Origin: Cyanobacteria bacterium OH_CDB_20
GTDB taxonomy: Bacteria > Cyanobacteriota > Vampirovibrionia > Gastranaerophilales > Gastranaerophilaceae
Length of the DNA: 10,365 nt
NCBI GenBank assembly: GCA_023415935.1
Contig: JAEZIX010000076.1
Coordinates: 1 to 10,365 of the forward strand
Direction: 5' to 3'
In this document: positions 1-7,397 of the stretch, piece by piece
How positions within the stretch are numbered: position 1 is the stretch's first letter
Layout of the letters: every line of letters starts with the position of its first letter
Notes under the pieces: model-generated
What the model saw: the letters and a program-made list of their open reading frames with translations, nothing else
What the model was told of the DNA's origin: nothing
Databases searched by the model: none
Translations under genes and position numbers: made by a program

Positions 1-71
1 ATTGTTTTTTTAAATAATTTTTGTTATCCTAAAAAAAACGCAAAAAAAATTTTTTACGCTTTTTCAATTAG

Positions 72-986
72 ATGATACCACTGTTAAAAGAGGAAAAAAA
101 ATTGACAGGTACACTAACGGCGATAACCAATAATAACGTACAAATTGAAACACTCTCAATAAGTGCATTTCAGCCAAATAGTGATTTTGAAAGTATCTCT
201 GAAAGACTTTATGAAATTTTTGAGAAAGAAATTAATTCTAATGATTCAATCTTTATTAGAGTTAATAATTCTGTTATTTCAAAAATCGCAATGTTTTTAT
301 CAGGCTCAATAAAAAGATCAGCGTCTATTGGAATAGCTGGAGAAACAGCTTCCGGAAAATCAACAGTTGCTTTTGATATCATCAACACAATAAACAGCTT
401 TTCAAAGGAATTTGACATTGAAAATGCAATCACCAGAATAAACACTGATGATTACTACTACGACCGTTCTGACATGGTTAAGGCTGCAGGTTCTTTTTCA
501 AACTTTGCAAAAAATTATGACCTTGATATCCCTGAAGCACTTGAACTTTCTCTTATGAAAAAACATATATTTGAACTTTTATCAGGAAATAAAGTTATGC
601 TTCCTAAATATGACATGTCTGGAACTGCTATTAGATTTGATAATTATACACTTGCTAAACCTTCTAAAATTGTTATTTCAGAAGGTTTATTTTCGCTCAC
701 AGAAGAAATAAAAGATGCTTTTGATTTCAAAATATATGTTGATGTAAGAAAACACATACAAGAAAAAAGATTTTTTATAAGAGCTGCAGAAAGAGACCTT
801 GGAGAATCTGCAAAAGATATCTTTAATAACGCATCTCAAAAAGCAGAAATACATATAAGACCTTGCAAAGATTGCGCTGACATTGTTCTTTCAGGCGAAG
901 CAGACAGGCAAAGATACATAAACTTTATGTCTGAACTCATAGATTTTGCTGAAGAATTATACTTTGATAAGGTAAATATGGCATAA
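72..986 (+). CDS. Uridine-kinase-like P-loop nucleoside kinase
   Basis: A cytosolic kinase of the uridine kinase/phosphoribulokinase family, expected to phosphorylate a nucleoside or other small ribosyl substrate with ATP or GTP. Visible motifs in the 304 residues: Walker A GETASGKS at 90-97, the substrate-loop DDYY at 126-129, PKYD at 178-181, a Walker-B-like ISEG at 202-205, an R-rich lid (KRFFIRAAERD, 232-242) and the late HIRPCKDCADIVL segment at 261-273. The first ~80 residues are an extension not found in compact uridine kinases. An in-frame TAG sits immediately before the ATG, so the frame cannot extend upstream; that ATG has no Shine-Dalgarno, whereas the in-frame TTG at 102 (residue 11) has one, so the protein may be 294 residues. 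It overlaps nadD by one base. That context makes a pyridine-riboside substrate conceivable, but uridine/cytidine remains the default. Family call firm, substrate not. Confidence 0.85.
   Translation: MIPLLKEEKKLTGTLTAITNNNVQIETLSISAFQPNSDFESISERLYEIFEKEINSNDSIFIRVNNSVISKIAMFLSGSIKRSASIGIAGETASGKSTVAFDIINTINSFSKEFDIENAITRINTDDYYYDRSDMVKAAGSFSNFAKNYDLDIPEALELSLMKKHIFELLSGNKVMLPKYDMSGTAIRFDNYTLAKPSKIVISEGLFSLTEEIKDAFDFKIYVDVRKHIQEKRFFIRAAERDLGESAKDIFNNASQKAEIHIRPCKDCADIVLSGEADRQRYINFMSELIDFAEELYFDKVNMA
88..104 (+). promoter_or_regulatory. RBS and alternative TTG start of the kinase gene
   Basis: AAGAGG (88-93) lies 8 nt upstream of an in-frame TTG at 102-104. The annotated ATG at 72 is preceded only by T/A-rich sequence with no purine-rich site. 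Most genes here with a visible start signal have a good Shine-Dalgarno, so initiation at 102 is a serious alternative. Inference from sequence only. Confidence 0.4.
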
Positions 987-1585
987 TGAAACTATGTCTT
1001 TATCAGGGCACCTTTAACCCTATTCACAATGCCCATTTGGAAGCTGCAAAGTATGTTTTAAAGAATTTTGATTTCGATAAAATTCTCTTTATTCCTGCTT
1101 ATAAACCTCCGCACAAAGAATGTTCAATGGCGACTAAAGAACTCAGCTTGCACAGATTAGAAATGGTAAGACTTGCAGTAAAAGATATTAAAGGATTTGA
1201 AGTGTCTGATATTGAGTTTAAAAGAGAAGAACCTTCTTACACATTCTATACAATAAAGAAACTCTATGAAATGTTCGACATAGAAGGTAAAATTAATTTC
1301 ATAATCGGAACAGACGCCTTCTCTCAAATCGAAAGCTGGCACAAAGCTGAAGAACTTAAAGAACTTATAGACTTTATCCTATTTTATAGAGACAATTCAT
1401 ACGACGAAATTTTATTTAATTCCATAATGAAAAAGGGATACAATTTTAAACTGTCTGCTCATCCTTTCAAAGATATCTCATCAAGCCAAATAAGAGAGCT
1501 CATTATGCAAAACAAGCCGATTTATGATATAGTACCTCTTGAAGTAGCTAAATATATCGAGAAAAATGAACTATACAAACACTGA
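986..1585 (+). CDS. nadD: Nicotinate-nucleotide adenylyltransferase NadD
   Basis: Transfers AMP from ATP to nicotinate mononucleotide, giving deamido-NAD in NAD biosynthesis; cytosolic. The 199-residue product has the usual length and motif order of the family: the nucleotidyltransferase signature GTFNPIHNAHL (8-18), IPAYKPPHK (36-44), the conserved R..M (57-60), SYTFYTI (84-90), IIGTDAFSQIESW (106-118) and the ATP-binding SSSQIR (165-170). Variations from the common form are YTI in place of DT after SYT and a hydrophobic LFYRD (132-136) where many members have V-x-R-P-G. The ATG overlaps the TAA of the upstream kinase gene (TAATG), and the end overlaps yqeK by 20 nt, indicating translational coupling in one operon. 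The nadD-yqeK pairing is widely conserved and supports both calls. Confidence 0.96.
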   Translation: MKLCLYQGTFNPIHNAHLEAAKYVLKNFDFDKILFIPAYKPPHKECSMATKELSLHRLEMVRLAVKDIKGFEVSDIEFKREEPSYTFYTIKKLYEMFDIEGKINFIIGTDAFSQIESWHKAEELKELIDFILFYRDNSYDEILFNSIMKKGYNFKLSAHPFKDISSSQIRELIMQNKPIYDIVPLEVAKYIEKNELYKH

Positions 1586-2153
1586 TATTGATTCAATTAT
1601 AAAATGGCTAAAGGAAAACCTTACAGAGGAAAGATATGTTCACTCGACAGGGACAATGGAAGCTGCTGTTATGCTTGCAGAAAGGTTTAAAGTTGATGTT
1701 GAAAAAGCAAAAGTTGCAGCGCTTTTACACGATTCAGCAAAATGTACGCCTGAAGACTGCCTTAAAACCTGTCTTGAAAATGAATGTAACTACGAGCCTT
1801 GCGAACTTATAAACTACAAAACATGGCATGCACCTGTTAGCGCTCATTTTGCAAGAACTAATTTTGGTGTCTCAGATGAAGAAATCCTGTCTGCTATCCG
1901 TTGGCATACAATTGGTAGAGTCGGCATGACAACTTTCGAAAAAGTTATATTTATCGCAGACAAAATCGAAAACAAAACAAGAGATGATAAATATCGGTTA
2001 AAAATTTTAAAAGCATTAAATAAAAATGGCAGTCTGGATGATGCGCTATTAAAGTGTTTTAAACTAACAATTAAAAGCCTTCTAAAAAGAAAGCTACCTA
2101 TTTGCCAACAAACAATTGATGTTTATAACGACTTAATTTCAAAGATAGAATAA
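1566..2153 (+). CDS. yqeK: YqeK family HD-domain bis(5'-nucleosyl)-tetraphosphatase
   Basis: An HD-superfamily metal-dependent phosphohydrolase. Characterised YqeK proteins hydrolyse diadenosine tetraphosphate symmetrically to two ADP, limiting this stress-linked nucleotide. In the 195 residues the HD signature is complete: H26 (YVHSTGT), H55-D56 (ALLHDSAK), H88, H114 in IRWHTIGRVGM and D132 in VIFIADKIE, followed by R139. The pattern RWHT.GR.GM..FEKVIFIADKIE is diagnostic of YqeK rather than of other HD proteins. The ATG lies 20 nt inside the nadD end with only a weak GAG five bases upstream, so translation is probably coupled to nadD. The gene ends one base before the stop of the converging gene on the other strand, and I see no hairpin terminator after it. 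Confidence 0.94.
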   Translation: MNYTNTDIDSIIKWLKENLTEERYVHSTGTMEAAVMLAERFKVDVEKAKVAALLHDSAKCTPEDCLKTCLENECNYEPCELINYKTWHAPVSAHFARTNFGVSDEEILSAIRWHTIGRVGMTTFEKVIFIADKIENKTRDDKYRLKILKALNKNGSLDDALLKCFKLTIKSLLKRKLPICQQTIDVYNDLISKIE

Positions 2154-2154
2154 A

Positions 2155-2544
2155 TTATTCTTCCTCAATTTCATCAGAAAATTCAAGGTTTTCACCCTCA
2201 GGGTTATTACTTTCTTGTTGGTTATAGTGGTGAGTTTCATTGTTGTGACTAGCAGCAGCTCCTTCTGCCTTCCCAACAACAATCCAAGAATCTGGATCCT
2301 CTGCTTTTTCAACAGGTATTTCAGGATCTTTTGGTACTTTCATCGCAGATGTTGCAAGAACTGCTCTTGTAAGCTCCGGGGCGCCATATGGGTATCTAAC
2401 ATAATTTGGCTCTTCTGTTTGAGAACTTCTTATAAAAGCATCTTGAGCAGCAACTGTAGCAGCCTGCTCAGTTTTGACATCATTTTTGACTATACGTTGA
2501 GGCGGAATATAACCGTTAACTCCTGAAACTTTATTTATGCCCAT
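2155..2544 (-). CDS. Unrecognised acidic, probably disordered protein, 129 aa
   Basis: I do not recognise this protein. The N-terminus (MGINKVSGVNGYIPPQR) is followed by a region rich in Ala, Thr, Gln and Glu and a more ordered-looking middle with NYVRYPYGAPELTRAVLATS (about 47-66) and DSWIVVGKAEG (84-94). The tail has HNNETHHYNQQ and ends in acidic SDEIEEE. There is no signal peptide, membrane segment, Cys pair or catalytic motif, and much of it should be intrinsically disordered. It has a good RBS (AGAAGG at 2555-2560, 10 nt from the ATG) and a consensus -10 box upstream, which argues that it is a real expressed gene. The M-x-I-N-x-V-S-G-V-N start is loosely reminiscent of FlgM-type anti-sigma proteins, but the rest does not show a FlgM domain, so I do not assign that function. 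Downstream of fprA on the same strand. Confidence 0.75.
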   Translation of the reverse strand: MGINKVSGVNGYIPPQRIVKNDVKTEQAATVAAQDAFIRSSQTEEPNYVRYPYGAPELTRAVLATSAMKVPKDPEIPVEKAEDPDSWIVVGKAEGAAASHNNETHHYNQQESNNPEGENLEFSDEIEEE

Positions 2545-2569
2545 AAAGAAAAAACCTTCTAATCATCTG

Positions 2570-2575
2570 ATTATA
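2570..2575 (-). promoter_or_regulatory. -10 box upstream of the 129-aa gene
   Basis: A perfect TATAAT on the minus strand, 25 nt upstream of the ATG at 2544, with a purine-rich RBS between. At optimal spacing there is no good -35. A CTGACA on the minus strand (2599-2604) is 23 nt away, too far for an ordinary sigma-70 promoter. The -10 is a direct observation; promoter activity is inferred. Confidence 0.45.
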
Positions 2576-2635
2576 CAAAGTTTAAACATCAGGATAATTG
2601 TCAGGTTTTTGTTTATATTTATAAAATTCTTAATA

Positions 2636-3823
2636 TTATTTTATTAAACCAAGTTCTTTATGACTTTGATATATAGCTTCAGCAAGTTCATCTAGCTTTT
2701 TGTAATCATCTTCTTTAGGACATCCTTTTACCATAACATCAGGTAGCCTGTTAGGCTTTACCAAGCTAAACATGTTTTCCAGCGGTTCAACAAGTTTCCC
2801 GCCCCAACCGAAAGAACCTATCACCGCAAGATTTTTGAACTTAGGTTTTATAATACTTAAAAGATAAGATGTTGTTATCATCGAAGGATGTGGCCCTGCA
2901 AGCACCATTGGAGCTGCAAGTACAATAGTTGCAACCATCGAAGATTCCATTGCAAGCTCGCCATGATCTTCATCTACGGTATCAAAAAGTATTGTTTTTA
3001 TACCTTTTTCGTCTAGTTTTTCAGCCAAGTACTTTGACATTTTTTCTGTACTTTCATACATTGAAACATAAGGCAACAACACTTTATTCTCAAGCTCAGG
3101 ACCAGTCCATTTCTCATAAAGATTAAGAATAAACTCTGGCTCTTTATAAAGAGGACCATGGCTTGGTAATATCATCTCGGGATTAAGCTCTCTAACCCAA
3201 CCAAGATATTTATTTGCAAAATTTTTAAAAGGCATCATTATCTCTGCATAATATCTTTTTGCAGCAGTTTCAAGATTTTTCGAGTTATCGGCAAAAATTC
3301 CGCCTGTTGTGTAATGAGCGCCCAAATAATCGCAGGTAAAAAGAATATTATCTTCTTTTAGGTAAGTAAACATTGTATCAGGCCAATGCACAAAAGGCGC
3401 AAAGATAAACTGCAAAGTTTTATCACCAAGAGATAGTTCTTCTTTATCAGCAACAACAATTATTCTTGACTCGTCAATATTTAGCATATTAACAATCGAG
3501 TCTCTACATTTAGGGTTAGTAACAATTTTTGCCTCAGGGAATTTTTCTAGCAGTCTAGGAAAAGCTCCCGAATGGTCTTGTTCGCCGTGATTTGACACTA
3601 TGTAATCAATTTTATTAATGCCGTTTTCTTTAAGTTTTTTTATAAATTTATCAATTTTTGGAGGATAAGTTGAGTCGACAAGAGCAGTTTTTTCAGATCC
3701 TATTACCAAATAAGAATTGTATGTTGTTCCTTCTGGTAAAGGTACAAGTTGATCAAAAAGCCTTCTTTCTGAATCTTTTTCTCCACAATAATATATATTC
3801 TCTTTAATCTTTTCAAATGACAT
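2636..3823 (-). CDS. fprA: A-type flavo-diiron protein (FprA; O2/NO reductase)
   Basis: A cytosolic flavo-diiron protein that reduces oxygen to water and/or nitric oxide to nitrous oxide, protecting anaerobes. Electrons usually come from rubredoxin or a related donor, none of which is encoded nearby. The 395 residues comprise a metallo-beta-lactamase-like diiron domain (about 1-245) and a flavodoxin-like FMN domain (about 250-390). All diiron ligand positions are present: H79, E81, D83, H84 (NHGEQDH), H146 (FVHWPD), D165 (TCDYLGAH) and H222 (LPSHGP). The FMN domain shows VSMYESTEKM (253-262) and GSFGWGG (336-342). I chose ATG 3823 because a GAGAGG site lies 7 nt upstream. The longer reading to a GTG at 3856 would translate the -10 box itself. 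No rubredoxin or flavin reductase domain is fused, so it is the minimal class A architecture. O2 versus NO preference cannot be read from sequence. Confidence 0.95.
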   Translation of the reverse strand: MSFEKIKENIYYCGEKDSERRLFDQLVPLPEGTTYNSYLVIGSEKTALVDSTYPPKIDKFIKKLKENGINKIDYIVSNHGEQDHSGAFPRLLEKFPEAKIVTNPKCRDSIVNMLNIDESRIIVVADKEELSLGDKTLQFIFAPFVHWPDTMFTYLKEDNILFTCDYLGAHYTTGGIFADNSKNLETAAKRYYAEIMMPFKNFANKYLGWVRELNPEMILPSHGPLYKEPEFILNLYEKWTGPELENKVLLPYVSMYESTEKMSKYLAEKLDEKGIKTILFDTVDEDHGELAMESSMVATIVLAAPMVLAGPHPSMITTSYLLSIIKPKFKNLAVIGSFGWGGKLVEPLENMFSLVKPNRLPDVMVKGCPKEDDYKKLDELAEAIYQSHKELGLIK

Positions 3824-3830
3824 TATATTA

Positions 3831-3836
3831 CCTCTC
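3831..3836 (-). promoter_or_regulatory. Shine-Dalgarno deciding the fprA start
   Basis: GAGAGG on the minus strand, 7 nt upstream of ATG 3823, gives near-ideal spacing and fixes the start against an in-frame GTG 33 nt further upstream. Confidence 0.75.
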
Positions 3837-3847
3837 GTTTTTACCCT

Positions 3848-3853
3848 ATTATA
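3848..3853 (-). promoter_or_regulatory. fprA -10 box
   Basis: Perfect TATAAT on the minus strand, 24 nt upstream of the chosen fprA ATG. The corresponding -35 position (about 3869-3876) falls in the lysC terminator hairpin and matches the consensus poorly, so an activator or alternative recognition is possible. Promoter function is inferred. Confidence 0.5.
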
Positions 3854-3858
3854 CACTA

Positions 3859-3894
3859 GTAAAAAAAATAATACTATGTAGAATAGTATTATTT
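3859..3894 (-). terminator. Intrinsic terminator after lysC
   Basis: An exact 11-bp inverted repeat (arms 3884-3894 and 3866-3876, 7-nt loop) is followed on the minus strand by a T tract (complement of the A run 3861-3868), 30 nt after the lysC stop. The stem is A/T-rich, with only one G-C pair, but the perfect arms and T tract fit a Rho-independent terminator for the fliO-to-lysC unit. Confidence 0.75.
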
Positions 3895-3924
3895 AACAAA
3901 ATTGATAATTATTATTGTTTTACC

Positions 3925-5184
3925 TTAAGCATCTGGTAAATCGCCATGTACAATAGCAATTTCATCAGTCTCAAGTTTAAATTCTTTGCAAAGACTTTTT
4001 ATTGCATCTTTGGCTTTTGATTTTTCAACAAGACAGCTAATTTTAATCTCACTTGTAGAAATCATTTTAATATTGATGCCAACATCAGCTAAAGCTCTAA
4101 ACATAGCAGCTGCAATACCAGGTCTATCAACCATGCCAGCACCTACTATTGAAACTTTAGAAATATCTTCATCAATAAGGATATCAGTTGCTCCAAGTTC
4201 TGATTTAACATCATTCATTATTTTCATAGTTGCATCAAGATCTTTTTCATCAACAGTGAAAGCAATATCGTTTGTATCATTCATTCTTGCGTATGATTGG
4301 ATAATCATATCAACACTTATATTGTTCTTTGCAAGAACTCCAAATATTTTAGCAGAAGTACCAGGTGCATCAGGAACCTGACAAACAACAATTCTTACCT
4401 GTGAAGAATCGGCAGCAACCCCTGCAACCGGTTTATAAATTTCCATGTCTTCAACTCCTATAATTAACGTACCAAGGTTATCGAGTTCAAAAGAACTTCT
4501 TACTCTTAGCGGAACTTTAAATTGTTTCGCTGTTTCAACAGAGCGCGGATGTAAAACATTTGCTCCGACTCTTGCTAACTCAAGCATTTCTTCGTAAGAA
4601 ACAGTTTCTAGTTTCTCAGCATTAGGAACTATTCGAGGGTCTGTTGTATAAATGCCCTCAACGTCGGTATAAATATCACATCTATCTGCTTTTAAAGCTG
4701 CAGCAACCGCAACAGCTGAAGTATCAGATCCGCCGCGACCAAGTGTTGTGATTTCACCATCAGGAGTAACTCCTTGGAAACCTGCTACAACAATTATTTT
4801 ACCTTCGCTTATATGTTTATTTAATTTGTCTGTTTTAATTTCAACAATTCTTGCTTTTGAGTGCACACACTCAGTAATAATGCCTATTTGTTGCGCGTTC
4901 ATACTTATAGATTCATAACCATGAGATTGAATGGCCATAGAAAGAAGAGCAATAGAAACTTGCTCGCCCGTTGCTAAAAGCATATCCATTTCACGCGAAT
5001 CCGGATTATCAACAACTTCATTTGCAAGTTTAACAAGATAATCTGTAGTATGTCCCATTGCTGAAACAACAACTACAACGTCGTTTCCATTATTTTTTTC
5101 TCTTATTACAGCCTTGGCTACGTTGTGGATTTTTTTCGCATCAGCTACTGATGTTCCGCCAAACTTTTGTACAATTATTCCCAC
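3925..5184 (-). CDS. lysC: Aspartate kinase (single-function, two ACT domains)
   Basis: Phosphorylates L-aspartate to 4-phospho-aspartate, the first step toward lysine/diaminopimelate, threonine, methionine and isoleucine; cytosolic. The 419 residues show the kinase signature QKFGGTSV (6-13), VVVVVSAMGHTTD (36-48), GFQGVTPDGEITTLGRGGSDTS as the catalytic/ATP region (135-156) and YTDVEGIYTTDPR (172-184). Two ACT domains follow (about 264-335 with PDAPGTSAKIF, and 342-406 with GMVDRPGIAAAMF and MISTSEIKIS). The MISTSEIKIS motif and two ACT modules imply allosteric feedback, probably by lysine and/or threonine, but the effector cannot be read off. Length is that of monofunctional enzymes; no homoserine dehydrogenase is fused. 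The start is GTG, seven bases after the TPR gene stop, with GAGAGG 13 nt upstream inside that gene's end. It closes the operon and is followed by a terminator. Confidence 0.97.
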   Translation of the reverse strand: MGIIVQKFGGTSVADAKKIHNVAKAVIREKNNGNDVVVVVSAMGHTTDYLVKLANEVVDNPDSREMDMLLATGEQVSIALLSMAIQSHGYESISMNAQQIGIITECVHSKARIVEIKTDKLNKHISEGKIIVVAGFQGVTPDGEITTLGRGGSDTSAVAVAAALKADRCDIYTDVEGIYTTDPRIVPNAEKLETVSYEEMLELARVGANVLHPRSVETAKQFKVPLRVRSSFELDNLGTLIIGVEDMEIYKPVAGVAADSSQVRIVVCQVPDAPGTSAKIFGVLAKNNISVDMIIQSYARMNDTNDIAFTVDEKDLDATMKIMNDVKSELGATDILIDEDISKVSIVGAGMVDRPGIAAAMFRALADVGINIKMISTSEIKISCLVEKSKAKDAIKSLCKEFKLETDEIAIVHGDLPDA

Positions 5185-5191
5185 TTTTTTC

Positions 5192-6904
5192 TTAATGCCT
5201 CTCGCCTACTAGTTTTAATGTTTCTTGTATATAGTTATCTGCTGTGGTAGTTCTAGAATCTTCAGAGTGAAGATTCTTGAGATTTTGACAATACTTCATT
5301 GCCATTTCCATATTGTAATTCGAATTAGATTCTAGCGCAAGTGCTGTATAGAGTATTGTACTCAAATATAGAAAATCAGGAGTATCTTTCATTGAATCAT
5401 CAACTACATGCAATATACCAATAGCCTCTTGATAGGCTTTTATGGCGTATAAGGCTTCTGCTTTTGCAAAAATTGCAGGATAAAATTCCGCTGATTTTTT
5501 AATACAAAAATCAAACTTTTCTATTGCATCTCTATTTAGATTAAGTTTCATTAAAATTAATCCATATACTAAATTTACTTTCAAAGACTCTTTATCGAGC
5601 TGGTAAGCAGTTCTTATCTTCCTTAATGCATCTTTATAATCTTCTTGCTCAAGAAGAAGATTGGCATAATTCAAATAGGCTTCAATATTTTCAGGTGTAT
5701 ATTCAATGGCTTTGTTGTAATACTCTATGCTACGTTTTATATCTTTTAAATAATAGTAAGCATTTGCAATGTAAAAATACAAATTCGTCATTTTTTTAGA
5801 GATTTCAAGAGCTTTATGAAAGAATTTTATAGCTTCTTCATACTCTTTTCTGTCGTAGTGTATCATGCCTGAATTTGCATACGCTTCTACAGCTTCAGGA
5901 GCAAGTTCGAGTACTTTTGCAAGTATTTTTAATGCTTCATCATATTGCTTTTCACGATAAAAATTTGTTGCAAGATTGAACATTACAAAGTGATTATCAG
6001 GATTCATTTGCAAAGCTGTATAGAATTTTTCATTTGATTCTTTTGTCTTATTAAAGTACTGAAAAGCAAGCCCCCAAGAAGCATAGAACTGAGATGTTGC
6101 CAGCCCAAGTTTTTCAGCTTTTTCATAGTACTCAAAGCTTTTTTGTTCATCTTTTTTCATCATATATGCTTCAGCAATAAGTAAATATGGTTCTGGCTTA
6201 GTCTCTAGAATTGCAATTGCTTTATTTGCAAATTCTATTGCTTTATCAAAGTTTTCAAGTTTATACTCACTCAATGCTATATAAAAACAAGCAGTGTCTG
6301 ATTTTGAATTAAGTCTAAGAGCATATTTTAAATTACCTATTGATTCTTCATACTTATCAGATTCAAAAAGAACAATACCAAGGTATAATGCAGCATTTTC
6401 ATTCAAAGGATCAAACAGCAAAGCCATCTGAAACATTGATTTAGCTTTTTCCTTCTTGTCCTGCCTTGCAAGAGCTATTCCATAATTTAAATAGATATCC
6501 GGATTTTTCGGTTCGATTTCTTTTGCTTTTTTAAAAACAACTTCAGATTCCCCGTATCTGCCAAGTTCAACAAGAGCAGTACCCCATAGATAATGAGCCC
6601 TTACGTTATTAGAATCCACTTTTATAGTTTCTTTAAAATATTCAATGGCTTTTTCAAACTGGCTTTGTTTTGCATACAAAATTCCAAGATTCAAATATGC
6701 AGAAGGAGTTTTTTGAGCCATTAAAATTGAAGTTTCAAACTTTTCGATTGCTTCATCATACTTATTTTCATTTGCAAGGTTTATACCCCAATTAACATAA
6801 GCAATAGATGGAAGTTCAACCACACAGGTTTTTGCTCTGTAATCATTGGTATATTTATCAAATTTGAGTATCTGATTTATTATATGTTGTAAAAAATTCT
6901 TCAT
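5192..6904 (-). CDS. TPR-repeat protein, 14 tandem 34-residue repeats
   Basis: The 570-residue product is almost wholly tetratricopeptide repeats. After a ~32-residue leader, residues 33-508 divide into 14 consecutive units of exactly 34 residues without insertions. Each has a recognisable TPR pattern (for example AYLNLGILYAKQSQFEKAIE and AYANSGMIHYDRKEYEEAIK), and a degenerate helical C-terminal section of about 62 residues follows. Such a solenoid is a protein-binding scaffold. There is no signal peptide, transmembrane segment or fused catalytic domain; an O-GlcNAc-transferase-like catalytic half is absent. The ATG lies 4 nt after the stop of the KdsC-like phosphatase gene with only a weak GGTAG upstream, so coupled translation is likely. 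Its partners are unknown. Position between nonulosonic-acid genes and lysC suggests cotranscription but not a specific function. Confidence 0.92.
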   Translation of the reverse strand: MKNFLQHIINQILKFDKYTNDYRAKTCVVELPSIAYVNWGINLANENKYDEAIEKFETSILMAQKTPSAYLNLGILYAKQSQFEKAIEYFKETIKVDSNNVRAHYLWGTALVELGRYGESEVVFKKAKEIEPKNPDIYLNYGIALARQDKKEKAKSMFQMALLFDPLNENAALYLGIVLFESDKYEESIGNLKYALRLNSKSDTACFYIALSEYKLENFDKAIEFANKAIAILETKPEPYLLIAEAYMMKKDEQKSFEYYEKAEKLGLATSQFYASWGLAFQYFNKTKESNEKFYTALQMNPDNHFVMFNLATNFYREKQYDEALKILAKVLELAPEAVEAYANSGMIHYDRKEYEEAIKFFHKALEISKKMTNLYFYIANAYYYLKDIKRSIEYYNKAIEYTPENIEAYLNYANLLLEQEDYKDALRKIRTAYQLDKESLKVNLVYGLILMKLNLNRDAIEKFDFCIKKSAEFYPAIFAKAEALYAIKAYQEAIGILHVVDDSMKDTPDFLYLSTILYTALALESNSNYNMEMAMKYCQNLKNLHSEDSRTTTADNYIQETLKLVGERH

Positions 6905-6908
6905 AAAA

Positions 6909-7397
6909 TCATTCTACCAGATAGTCTACAACTTCTCTGAAGGCTCCATCTCCGCTTTTTGCCTCTAATATGTTTATATTATTCACTTTTTTAACTTTTT
7001 CAACAGCGTCAGGAACTGTGAATGCATTATCAACAATATTCAAGCAATCTATATCATTAATGTCATCGCCAATATATATGACTTCTGCTGGGGTTAAAGA
7101 ATATTTTTCCATTACCTTCATTAGTACATCAGCCTTGGCTCTAATACCCTGAAATGATTCAAGAGCCGGGAATTTCCTTTGTAAAAAATCAATCGCAGCC
7201 GTTTTTTCACCTGAAATAATAACGACTTTATAGGCATTTTTTATAGCAATTGAAACACCCATTATATCTTTGAAATTGATTTTTTTGCTTTCTTTATAAT
7301 CATCTGAAATATAAACACATCCGTCAGTAAAAACACCATCAAAATCACTGACGATAAGTTTAATTTTATCTTTGTTTTTTATTTTGCTAGATGACAT
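6909..7397 (-). CDS. KdsC-like HAD phosphatase, likely nonulosonate-9-phosphate phosphatase
   Basis: A 162-residue haloacid-dehalogenase phosphatase of the compact, capless KdsC/YrbI class. Motif I is SDFDGVFTDG (17-26; nucleophile D18, acid/base D20), motif II has ISGEKTAAI (61-69; S62), the motif III lysine is probably K88 in GIRAKADVL, and motif IV is GDDINDIDCL (110-119; D111, D112, D115). The class-typical glycine-rich tail is GDGAFREV (149-156). KdsC members dephosphorylate KDO-8-P; close relatives act on KDN-9-P or N-acetylneuraminate-9-P. Since the gene overlaps a sialic-acid-synthase-family gene by 11 nt and no KDO-8-P synthase is nearby, a nonulosonic acid 9-phosphate is the more likely substrate. 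At 162 residues it is slightly shorter than typical KdsC (about 175-190). Translation is probably coupled to neuB, as no strong RBS is visible. Fold very sure, substrate inferred. Confidence 0.88.
   Translation of the reverse strand: MSSSKIKNKDKIKLIVSDFDGVFTDGCVYISDDYKESKKINFKDIMGVSIAIKNAYKVVIISGEKTAAIDFLQRKFPALESFQGIRAKADVLMKVMEKYSLTPAEVIYIGDDINDIDCLNIVDNAFTVPDAVEKVKKVNNINILEAKSGDGAFREVVDYLVE

Noticed and set aside
31..64. A-run/T-run inverted repeat before the kinase gene as a terminator or operator
   Set aside because: Pairing has three mismatched positions and is otherwise mostly A/T runs expected in such AT-rich DNA; no upstream gene is visible to terminate.
2215..2526. Plus-strand ORF of 103 codons opposite the 129-aa gene
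   Set aside because: The Cys/Ser/Arg-rich product looks like an antisense shadow, and the minus-strand frame has the RBS and -10 box. The minus-strand choice is less certain here than for the other genes.
2580..2587. GTTTAAAC palindrome upstream of the 129-aa gene
   Set aside because: Eight bases is too short to distinguish from chance in A/T-rich sequence.
2619..2641. ATAAAAT/ATTTTAT inverted repeat as fprA terminator
   Set aside because: Only 7 A/T pairs, it overlaps the fprA stop codon, and no T tract follows on the minus strand.
3824..3856. Longer fprA start at an in-frame GTG adding 11 residues
   Set aside because: Those codons contain the TATAAT box and the GAGAGG ribosome-binding site, and ATG 3823 gives the normal FprA N-terminus.
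3986..4381. Plus-strand ORF of 131 codons opposite lysC
   Set aside because: It is antisense to the conserved ACT domains of aspartate kinase and its product is a hydrophobic mirror of that gene; no RBS of note.
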